Of a stretch of 16,211 nt of DNA, positions 1 to 6,118 are shown in pieces. The stretch lies in assembly GCA_010027105.1 (NCBI GenBank), contig RGVT01000022.1, forward strand, positions 1 through 16,211, written 5' to 3'. Source of the stretch: Planctomycetia bacterium (GTDB lineage Bacteria; Planctomycetota; Planctomycetia; Pirellulales; UBA1268). Below the pieces are notes generated by a model, which had not been told where the DNA came from, did no database searches, and was given only the letters and a program-made list of their open reading frames with translations. Position numbers and translations under genes: made by a program. Position 1 is the first letter of the stretch; the number at the start of each line of letters is the position of its first letter.

Positions 1-1001
1 GCGAGCATGAGGCTCGCGAAGTCGAGCCGGTCGGCGAGCTTTCCCGTCGTCAGACCCTTGAAGTAGCCGCCCGGCTTGAGGAGGTCGGCCCCCCGCCGTT
101 CGACCGGGGTGTAGGTGGTGTGCACGCCCGCCTCGTCCACCCGCTTCGACGGCACCCAGGTCACGATCGAGGAATCCTCGAGCACGCCGAGATACTCGAG
201 CGGCCGCAAGGGTCCGGTGGACGTCCTGCCGGCGTAGCGGTCGGGTAGCCGGAGGATCGTGCCCACCGGCCGCAGGTCGTGGCCGCGCGACTGGGGGGCG
301 CCGTCAACGAGCACCGTGCCATCCGGGCGGACGGTTCGCACCTGCGGCTCCAAGCGTTCCCCGCCCGGGCGGCCCGCGTTCACGGCCAGGCCGCGGTCCA
401 GGATCAGCGCCGCGAGCACGCCGCAGAAGAACACGAGCAGCGATCCCTTGATGAACTGCACCCACGTCGTCGACACCATGCCCGCCGTGACGACGATCAA
501 CGTCACCGCCACCCCCACGAGCACCACGCCGGCCCAGTGCGGCAGGCCGAGGAGCGGCACGATCAGGTCGCCCGCGCCCACCATCTGCGGGATCAGGTAG
601 AAGACGCTCACGACGAGCGTCGAGACCGCCACGGCGAGCTTGATGCCGCGGCTGTTGAACCGGGCGTCGAGGGCGTCGGCGAACGTGAACCGGCCGAGCG
701 CCTTGATCGGCTCGGCGATCACGAACAGCGCCACGATCCAGCCGGCGAGGAACCCGATGGAGTACAAAAAGCCGTCGTAGCCGTGGAAGGCGATCATCCC
801 GCAGATGCCGAGGAACGACGCGGCGGAGAGGTAGTCGCCCGCGAAGGCGATGCCGTTGACGAACCAGTGCACCTCGCCGTGCGCGGCGTAGTAGGCCTGG
901 GCCGACTGCCCCTTGCGGCCGAGCCAGAAGGAGAGGCCGAGCACGCCGAGCACGAACGCGGCGAAGATGGCGATCGCGAGCGGGGACGATTCGTAGAGCA
1001 T
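1..1001 (-). CDS. ActP-like sodium:solute symporter, N-terminal 333 residues (runs off window edge)
   Basis: The reading frame on the minus strand starts at an ATG at 1001 and is open to base 1, so the C-terminal half is missing. It encodes a sodium:solute symporter (SSS) family permease of the cation/acetate symporter type. Residues 53-146 are clearly ActP-like: FAGDYLSAASFLG, GYDGFLYSIGFLAGW, IAEPIKALGRFTFADAL and FYLIPQMVGAG, followed by STTWVQFIKG at 177-186. Six membrane segments are visible at about 8-28, 47-70, 77-97, 121-142, 156-174 and 184-202. Residues 205-306 are a hydrophilic stretch, much longer than the matching loop of E. coli ActP, before LLKPGGYFKGL at 307-317, where similarity resumes. 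The upstream DUF485 gene ends 22 bp before the start, the same arrangement as yjcH-actP in E. coli. The substrate could be acetate or another small carboxylate; the sequence does not decide. Family call is sure, substrate is not. Confidence 0.93.
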   Translation of the reverse strand, partial: MLYESSPLAIAIFAAFVLGVLGLSFWLGRKGQSAQAYYAAHGEVHWFVNGIAFAGDYLSAASFLGICGMIAFHGYDGFLYSIGFLAGWIVALFVIAEPIKALGRFTFADALDARFNSRGIKLAVAVSTLVVSVFYLIPQMVGAGDLIVPLLGLPHWAGVVLVGVAVTLIVVTAGMVSTTWVQFIKGSLLVFFCGVLAALILDRGLAVNAGRPGGERLEPQVRTVRPDGTVLVDGAPQSRGHDLRPVGTILRLPDRYAGRTSTGPLRPLEYLGVLEDSSIVTWVPSKRVDEAGVHTTYTPVERRGADLLKPGGYFKGLTTGKLADRLDFASLML

Positions 1002-1023
1002 CCGGCTTGTGCGCCCCTGGTCC

Positions 1024-1248
1024 CTACCGATCCGACCGGATGCCGAGCGACACCAGCGCGAGCACGAACGCCGCCGCGATCAGCGTCATTCCAGAGGCGA
1101 TCGCGAGGTTGACGCCCCCGAGCGGCCGGATCGAGAGGAGGTCGGGCCGCAGGAGCACGAGCCCCATGAAGCCGCCGTAGAGGGCGACGTAGATCCAGAA
1201 GAGCACGAGGCCCGTCCGCCTGCCGCGTGCGTGTTCGGGAGATGTCAT
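1024..1248 (-). CDS. DUF485 (YjcH-like) small inner-membrane protein
   Basis: A 74-residue protein with two hydrophobic helices, about residues 13-32 (LVLFWIYVALYGGFMGLVLL) and 43-70, joined by a short loop RPDLLSIRPLGG. Size, two-helix layout and position directly upstream of an ActP-like symporter match the DUF485 family, whose E. coli member YjcH sits in the acs-yjcH-actP operon. The protein is somewhat shorter than YjcH, with a short basic N-terminus. The ATG at 1248 has a good ribosome binding site (GAGGG about 5 bases upstream on the minus strand). The longer open frame upstream is a shadow of the ThuA gene. Its likely role is as an accessory subunit of the symporter, inferred from context; the biochemical role of DUF485 is not settled. 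Confidence 0.85.
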   Translation of the reverse strand: MTSPEHARGRRTGLVLFWIYVALYGGFMGLVLLRPDLLSIRPLGGVNLAIASGMTLIAAAFVLALVSLGIRSDR

Positions 1249-1264
1249 GTGCCCTCGTCCGCCC

Positions 1265-1314
1265 GCCGCCCGGGTACCTGCCGGCGGCAGTGTATCGCCT
1301 CCGACCCGGGCGGC
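1265..1314. repeat. Perfect 11-bp inverted repeat flanking a candidate promoter
   Basis: GCCGCCCGGGT at 1265-1275 is exactly matched by its reverse complement ACCCGGGCGGC at 1304-1314. The 28-bp interval holds a smaller inverted repeat (CTGCC 1278-1282 / GGCAG 1286-1290) and the candidate minus-strand -10 hexamer TACACT (1294-1289). It could be a pair of operator half-sites around the DUF485-symporter promoter. It could instead be an RNA hairpin ending the ThuA transcript, although no T-run follows on the minus strand. The repeat is certain; the role is inferred. Confidence 0.6.
1289..1294 (-). promoter_or_regulatory. Candidate -10 element of the DUF485-symporter operon
   Basis: TACACT on the minus strand ends 40 bases before the DUF485 start codon, in the 100-bp gap after the ThuA gene. 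It fits TAnAnT, as do other candidate -10 elements in this window. No convincing -35 hexamer is visible, so this rests on one hexamer and its position. Confidence 0.35.
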
Positions 1315-1348
1315 CCATCGCTCACCCGTCCGCCAGGGTCGCCTCCGC

Positions 1349-2500
1349 TCAGCGCCCGGGCTTCTCGATCTCGGCGAGCACCTGCGCGTAGAGTTCGGCC
1401 CGGGCATCCGGCTTCCGGCCGCGGAGTTCGAGAAGCAGCGGCCGCAGGCCCGCGGCCCACGACGGATCCTTGGCGATCTTCGCGTCGGCTCGGGCCCGCA
1501 GGGCGTCGGCGTCGTGGCCCCCGGCCGCCGCGGCCGCGGCCACGACGCTCCGCAGGTATTCCGCAGCCTGGACCTCCGGGTTCGGCGCTGCCGGCGCCGC
1601 CATGCGGCCGAGCGCCCAGGCAATCCCTGCGGCAGCGTGCTTCTTGAACACCGGATCGTTCCACGTCGCGTCGTTGTGGCCGAAGTTCGTGGCGAACACG
1701 CGGCCCTTGCCGTAGTCGCGGACCCACGCGACGGGCACGTGCCAGGGCTCCTGGGGCGTGCTCGCGGCCATGTCGAGGCTCAGGAGCACGCGCAGGTTTT
1801 CGGGCTTATAGCGCGGGTCGTACTGGTAGATCTCGTCCTTCCAGCGGAAGCGTTCGGGAAACATCGCCACGACGGGATGCCCCGGTTCGTGGACGACGAA
1901 GCCGTGCTCGCCGCCGGCGGTCCAGGGATGGCCGGCGAACGCGCCGCCCACCATCTCGCAGTAGGCGTCGGAGCTCTTGAGCGTGTCGGTCGCCGCATGG
2001 AATCCGATGAAGGCCTTGCCCGACTTGATCCACTCGAGAAATGCGGGGAGATCGGGGATCGGCAGGTCCCCCGTCGTGCTCGCGAAGACGACGCCGTCGA
2101 AGGTCGCGAGCGCCTCGGGGGCGAACGCCGTGGCGAACTGCTCCTTGAGCCCCTGCTGCCAGGGCGCGTCGTCCTGCTTGAACTTCTCCTGCGCCGCCTT
2201 GAACGCCGCCTGCTCGGCGGCCCAGGCCTCGTCGCTGGTGTCTTTCTTCCGCTGCGGGGCCCGCGGCGCCGTCGGCCGCCCCGGCGGCATCCGCAGGAAA
2301 TCGGCGTGGAACAGGCCGCGCTCGCGACCGAGTTCCTCGAGCACGGGCTCCGCGGTGGCGATCGAAGCGTGCCGAAAGCCGGTGGTCACCGTGACGACGA
2401 GCAGCCGGGCTGGCCCGGGCTGTTCCGCCGCCCGTGTCACGGCGCACACGGCCACCGCGAGCACGAGACACGCGGACCACCCGAGGGAACGATACGCCAT
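1349..2500 (-). CDS. Secreted ThuA-like domain protein
   Basis: A 383-residue protein. Residues 1-25 form a signal peptide (basic start, hydrophobic core SACLVLAVAVCAV, cleavage likely near TRAAEQ). Residues 30-300 are a ThuA-like fold of the glutamine-amidotransferase-like superfamily: strand RLLVVTVTTGFRHAS (32-46), FDGVVFASTTGDLP (134-147), FIGFHAATDT (164-173), GGAFAGHPW (185-193), DEIYQYDPR (222-230) and GRVFATNFGHNDATW (266-280). ThuA-family proteins are linked to disaccharide/trehalose use, and planctomycetes hold many secreted members; the exact reaction is unknown. A charged helical insertion lies at about 82-122, and an extra helical tail at about 310-383 is Ala-rich. The ATG at 2500 has GAGGA about 6 bases upstream. 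The gene lies 121 bp downstream of the DUF1501 gene in the same direction, so it may be partly co-transcribed with it. Confidence 0.9.
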   Translation of the reverse strand: MAYRSLGWSACLVLAVAVCAVTRAAEQPGPARLLVVTVTTGFRHASIATAEPVLEELGRERGLFHADFLRMPPGRPTAPRAPQRKKDTSDEAWAAEQAAFKAAQEKFKQDDAPWQQGLKEQFATAFAPEALATFDGVVFASTTGDLPIPDLPAFLEWIKSGKAFIGFHAATDTLKSSDAYCEMVGGAFAGHPWTAGGEHGFVVHEPGHPVVAMFPERFRWKDEIYQYDPRYKPENLRVLLSLDMAASTPQEPWHVPVAWVRDYGKGRVFATNFGHNDATWNDPVFKKHAAAGIAWALGRMAAPAAPNPEVQAAEYLRSVVAAAAAAGGHDADALRARADAKIAKDPSWAAGLRPLLLELRGRKPDARAELYAQVLAEIEKPGR

Positions 2501-2541
2501 GAGATCCTCGCCGGAGACGACTGGTGAATCGATCGACAGGA

Positions 2542-2557
2542 CGAACCACAGTGTTCG
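2542..2557. repeat. CGAAC-N6-GTTCG inverted repeat in the ThuA leader
   Basis: CGAAC (2542-2546) and GTTCG (2553-2557) form a 5-bp inverted repeat just downstream of the candidate -10 at 2570-2575, where a repressor site would lie. It resembles a Gram-positive LexA box, but the spacing is six bases rather than four, so a LexA reading is not supported. The arms are short enough for chance. Confidence 0.3.
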
Positions 2558-2569
2558 ACCCAGTGTGCC

Positions 2570-2575
2570 AGTCTA
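2570..2575 (-). promoter_or_regulatory. Candidate -10 element for the ThuA gene
   Basis: TAGACT on the minus strand, preceded by GGG, lies 69 bases upstream of the ThuA start codon in the 121-bp gap after the DUF1501 gene. It fits the TAnAnT pattern seen before other genes here. No clear -35 element is visible. Confidence 0.3.
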
Positions 2576-2621
2576 CCCGACAAGCTGGCTCCACGCGTGC
2601 GAAGCCATCGAGGCGTGCCGG

Positions 2622-3926
2622 CTACACGAGCACCGCCTTGATCGGCTTCCCACCCCCACCGATCTTGAACGGGCGGCCGTTGGGGGCGAAGAACTCCTTG
2701 TCGAACGGCAGGCCGCAGGCGGCGGCCACGGTGGTGAGGAAATCGGGCACGCTGACGGCGTCCTTGTCGGGCTTGAAGCCGCGCTCGTCGCTCGCCCCGT
2801 GGACCACGCCCCCCTTCACGCCGGCGCCTGCGAGCACGCAGGAAAACACCGCCGGATGGTGATCGCGGCCCGCGTTCTCGTTGATCCGCGGCGTGCGGCC
2901 GAACTCGGTGGCGAGCACGACGAGCGTCGAGGCCAGCAGCCCGCGCTCCTCGAGATCGGCGATGAGCGCGGTCATCCCGGCGTCGAGATGGCCGGCTGCT
3001 TCAGGCAGCTCGTCGAAGATCTCGCGGTGCATGTCCCACTTGCCGTACTCGACCTCCACGCAGCGCACGCCCGCCTCCACGAGCCGGCGGGCGAGCAGGC
3101 AGCCCTGCCCGAATGGCGATGAGCCGTATCGTTCGCGGGTCTTCTCCGACTCCTTGGCGATGTCGAAGGCCTCGAGGTCGACGCTGCCGAGCAGCCGGAC
3201 CGCGTCCTTGTACATCTGGTCGTAGGCCGCGATCTGCGGGCCGGCATGGTGCTTCTTGAAGCCGGCGTCAAGTTTGTCGGCGAGCGCCAGCCGCCGGTTG
3301 AAGTTCTTTTCGCTCAGGTACGCCGGACGCGTCGTGTTCTCGAGGCCGAGCGCCGGATCGGCCACCGGCACCGGCGTCACGGCCGGATCGAGGAAGCCGG
3401 CCCCGGGGTGCTCGTTGCCGTTGCCCACGAGCACGAACCCCGGCAGGTCGCGGCTCGCCTTCCCCTGCACGTGGAGCGACCACGAGCCGAGCGACGGATG
3501 CCGGATGCTGTTGAGCACGGGGTAGGCCGTGCGCATCACGTACTGCCCCTGCTGGTGGTCGCCGGTTTCCGTGGTCATCGAGCGGATGACGGCGAGCCGG
3601 TCGGACTGTGCGGCGAGTTTCGGCAGGTGCTCGCCGAAGAGCACGCCCGGCGTCTTCGTCTTGATTGTCTTCGTCTCCCCCTGCTCCTCGCGGCCCGGCT
3701 TGGGGTCGAAGGTGTCGAGGTGGCTCATGGCGCCCCGCATCATGAGCACGATCAGGTTCACACCGTCCTTGCCGTGGCCGCTCGCGGCCTGGGCGAGCGT
3801 TCCGGAGAGGCCGTCGAGGAGCGTCACGCCGAGCGCCGAGCGGGCGATCCCGCCGAGCACCGCCCGCCTCGCGATCCGCTCGTCGCCGCCTGCTTCGATC
3901 CCGCCTCGCATGAAAGGTCGTCGCAT
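2622..3926 (-). CDS. DUF1501 family protein with Tat-like signal
   Basis: A 434-residue protein of the DUF1501 family, a planctomycete-expanded group related to the alkaline phosphatase/sulfatase superfamily; its substrate is unknown. Visible signatures are an N-terminal twin-arginine-like region ending ARRAVLGGIARSALG (19-33), GVNLIVLMMRGAMSHLDTFDPKPG (55-78), TETGDHQQGQYVMR (119-132), GCLLARRLVEAGVRCVEVEYGKWDMH (275-300), ATEFGRTPRIN (339-349) and GRDHHP (353-358). The start at 3926 was chosen because AGGGAG stands a few bases upstream and it begins just before the export signal. An in-frame ATG at 3959 overlaps the stop of the upstream gene but has no good ribosome binding site. The 32-bp spacing to the DUF1549/DUF1553 gene indicates co-transcription, the usual pairing of these families. 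Likely exported; co-function with its partner is inferred from constant pairing. Confidence 0.92.
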   Translation of the reverse strand: MRRPFMRGGIEAGGDERIARRAVLGGIARSALGVTLLDGLSGTLAQAASGHGKDGVNLIVLMMRGAMSHLDTFDPKPGREEQGETKTIKTKTPGVLFGEHLPKLAAQSDRLAVIRSMTTETGDHQQGQYVMRTAYPVLNSIRHPSLGSWSLHVQGKASRDLPGFVLVGNGNEHPGAGFLDPAVTPVPVADPALGLENTTRPAYLSEKNFNRRLALADKLDAGFKKHHAGPQIAAYDQMYKDAVRLLGSVDLEAFDIAKESEKTRERYGSSPFGQGCLLARRLVEAGVRCVEVEYGKWDMHREIFDELPEAAGHLDAGMTALIADLEERGLLASTLVVLATEFGRTPRINENAGRDHHPAVFSCVLAGAGVKGGVVHGASDERGFKPDKDAVSVPDFLTTVAAACGLPFDKEFFAPNGRPFKIGGGGKPIKAVLV

Positions 3927-3958
3927 GCTGGTCTCCCTGGCCCGGCGTACGCGGGCCA

Positions 3959-5929
3959 TCACTGGATGAAGATGAATTCCCTGGTGTTGAGCAGCGCCCA
4001 GATCAGGTTGCCGCACCCGGTGGCCGGATCGTCGGCCGAGTTGATCTCCTCGAGGGCCAGATGCCGGTCGTCGGCGTGCGGCTTGCGAGAGAGCACCGAG
4101 AGGAACACGACGTCGACCGCCTCCTGGGGCCGGTGCCTCGTGACGTTGTCATAGATCACCGAGCCCTTCTCGAGCATCGCGTGCGTGATCGGCCCGTTGA
4201 ACATCGCGAGAATCTGGGGCACCGTCGCCACGGTCCTGCTCCCCTCGATCGTTTGCCGGTCGCTCTGGCCGAATTGCCGGAGGAAGTGCCCAAGCGGGAG
4301 CGGCGCCGGCAGTTCGCTCGCCCGCACGAGTTCGAGGCCGCGGTAGCCGCAGATCTCGTCGAGGTGCCGTTTGTATTGGTTCCGGCCGTACGTGCGCAGA
4401 AACCCCGCCAGCGTCGCATCGACGTCGGCGAGCGTGGCGTGCTCGAGATCGAGGCCGACCGTGGCGGCGACCTCGTCGCGCGTCGGCCGCTGCACCGACC
4501 AGGGGTTGCGGGCCACGAGCGTGAGGATCGAGTCCCAGAGCTGCTCGGCCGTCATCCGCCGGAGCGCCGGCCCGGCGAAGTGGAACGGCGCGGCCGAAGC
4601 CGGGTCGTGGAGGACGGCCTGCCGCTGATAAGCATCCGTTGAAACCAACAGCCGCACGAACTCCCGCAGGTCGAACTCGAGCCGCAGCATCTCGTCGGCG
4701 AGGTGCTCGAGGAGTTCGGGGTCGCTCGGGGGATTGTCCTCCTTGAAGTCGTCGACCGGCTCCACGAGCCCGACGCCCATCACCTTCTTCCAGAGCCGGT
4801 TGGCGATGGTGCGGGCGAACTGGCGGTTGTCGCGCGAGACGACCCACGCCGCGAACTGCTCGCGGCCGGCGGCCGTGCGGGCCTTTTCCGGCACCGCGCC
4901 CCACAGCACCTCGGCGCTCACGGCCGAGAGCGGCTTGGCGTCGTCGTACTGGTAGTCGTGCGGGAGGAGAAGTTTTTTGTCAACGAACGCCACGCTCGTG
5001 ACGTTTGCTCGCAGGAACTGGGCGACCGCCGCCTTGTTCTTCTGGTTCCGCTCCACGTTCTGCTTCTGCAGGTCCCGGGCGGACCTCGCGATCGCCAGGG
5101 ATTCGGGGTCGAATGCGGTGCGGCTGCGGCCGGCTCCGCGCAGCCGGTCGGCGGGCCGCGTCACGGTGCCGGCGGTGAACGCGGCGAGTTCGTAAAACTC
5201 ATGCTGCGTCCAGTGGTCGAAGGGGTGATCGTGGCACTGGGCGCAGCCGATCTGCGTGCCGAGGAACACGCGCACCGTGTTGTCGACGTAGGGGAGCGGC
5301 ATCCCCTCGTCGCGCAACTGAAAACCGACGGCGGGATTCTCCCAGGGCTTGCCCTCGGCCGTGAGCATCTCGTACACCCACGTGTCGAAGGGCTTGTTCG
5401 TGCGGATCGAGTCCTTCACATAGAAGAGGTAGGGCTCGAGAACGAGATGCTTGTCAGGCCGCTCCTGGAGCCGAAGCACGTCGGCCCAGAAGTTGTAAAA
5501 ATGACTGATATAGTCGGGGCTCTCGAGCAGGTCGTCGACGAGATCGCCTCGCTTGTCGGCGGCTTTCGAGGTGAGGAATCGAACCGTCTCGTCGTAGCTC
5601 GGGATCCTCCCGGCAAGTTCGAGATACACGCGTCGCACGAACTCGTCGTCACGAAGCGGCCGCGAAGGATCGACGCCGTGCTCGTTCCAGTGCGTTTGGA
5701 TCAGGCGGTCGATTCGCGCGGCCGCCTCCGCCATCGACGGCCGCGTCGAGCGGGCGACGGGGGCGACCTCCATCACCGGCTGCGGAGGCGCGGCCATCAC
5801 CGCCTCGGGAAGCCGTGATCGTGCCCGCGCGGCACGTGCCTTCAGGGCCGGCCGGCCCTCGGCGCCAAGCATCGAGGCAAGCAGCAGGACCGCGACAAGG
5901 GGACGAATCCATCGCAGGAAGAGCGGCAC
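3959..5929 (-). CDS. DUF1549/DUF1553 protein with one CxxCH motif
   Basis: A 656-residue exported protein. It starts at a GTG at 5929, because an in-frame stop lies 18 bases upstream and the GTG begins a typical signal peptide (FLRWIRPLVAVLLLASMLGA, 4-23). DUF1549 occupies about 73-255 and ends in GTQIGCAQCHDHPFDHWTQHEF (224-245), whose CAQCH (229-233) is a possible haem c site. DUF1553 occupies about 350-620: AAWVVSRDNRQFARTIANRLWKKVMGVGLVEP (360-391), PELLEHLADEM (404-414) and RRMTAEQLWDSIL (457-469). The C-terminus NLIWALLNTREFIFIQ is the family's usual end. There is no separate N-terminal planctomycete cytochrome domain, which many relatives have. It heads a minus-strand run and is divergent from the large haem-binding protein. 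Function in the family is unproven; exported or periplasmic redox or hydrolytic work on polymers is often suggested. Family assignment is firm. Confidence 0.93.
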   Translation of the reverse strand: MPLFLRWIRPLVAVLLLASMLGAEGRPALKARAARARSRLPEAVMAAPPQPVMEVAPVARSTRPSMAEAAARIDRLIQTHWNEHGVDPSRPLRDDEFVRRVYLELAGRIPSYDETVRFLTSKAADKRGDLVDDLLESPDYISHFYNFWADVLRLQERPDKHLVLEPYLFYVKDSIRTNKPFDTWVYEMLTAEGKPWENPAVGFQLRDEGMPLPYVDNTVRVFLGTQIGCAQCHDHPFDHWTQHEFYELAAFTAGTVTRPADRLRGAGRSRTAFDPESLAIARSARDLQKQNVERNQKNKAAVAQFLRANVTSVAFVDKKLLLPHDYQYDDAKPLSAVSAEVLWGAVPEKARTAAGREQFAAWVVSRDNRQFARTIANRLWKKVMGVGLVEPVDDFKEDNPPSDPELLEHLADEMLRLEFDLREFVRLLVSTDAYQRQAVLHDPASAAPFHFAGPALRRMTAEQLWDSILTLVARNPWSVQRPTRDEVAATVGLDLEHATLADVDATLAGFLRTYGRNQYKRHLDEICGYRGLELVRASELPAPLPLGHFLRQFGQSDRQTIEGSRTVATVPQILAMFNGPITHAMLEKGSVIYDNVTRHRPQEAVDVVFLSVLSRKPHADDRHLALEEINSADDPATGCGNLIWALLNTREFIFIQ

Positions 5930-5993
5930 GCTGCAGACCTTTTCTCAGCTCGACTCAAAAACCGTCGGCGGGCGGTGAGCCGCCAATGGGATT

Positions 5994-6018
5994 CAACGGC
6001 CGAGCTCGGCGGCCGTTG
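5994..6018. repeat. 8-bp inverted repeat in the divergent promoter region
   Basis: CAACGGCC (5994-6001) and GGCCGTTG (6011-6018) are perfect inverted copies around a 9-base centre. The overlapping 12-mer GCCGAGCTCGGC (5999-6010) is itself a perfect palindrome. It lies between the divergent DUF1549/DUF1553 and haem-protein genes, about 30 bp upstream of the candidate -35 of the latter. A shared operator is the natural reading, by inference only. Confidence 0.5.
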
Positions 6019-6047
6019 CGTGGCGGTCTCAAGGGCAGCCAAAGGTG

Positions 6048-6077
6048 TTGGAAAAGACGCCTGAGGCAGACTACAGT
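6048..6077 (+). promoter_or_regulatory. Candidate sigma-70-like promoter of the large haem-binding protein
   Basis: TTGGAA (6048-6053) and TACAGT (6072-6077) are 18 bases apart, and the -10 ends 41 bases before the ATG at 6119. This is the best-formed promoter candidate in the window. The same hexamer TACAGT precedes dnaN. Confidence 0.45.
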
Positions 6078-6118
6078 ACCGCTGATTTTGCGGCATATTT
6101 CCCTTTTCGGAGACGGCC

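Noticed and set aside
1247..2527. Plus-strand open frame of 426 codons across the ThuA gene
   Set aside because: Same shadow effect; low-complexity Arg/Gly/Val translation and no ribosome binding site, opposite a clear ThuA protein with signal peptide.
2542..2557. A LexA-type SOS box before the ThuA gene
   Set aside because: The half-sites GAAC and GTTC are six bases apart instead of four, and the gene has no link to DNA damage.
3927..4016. Longer N-terminus for the DUF1501 protein
   Set aside because: The ATG at 3926 has the better ribosome binding site and begins just before the Tat-like signal; the extension overlaps the upstream gene's end.
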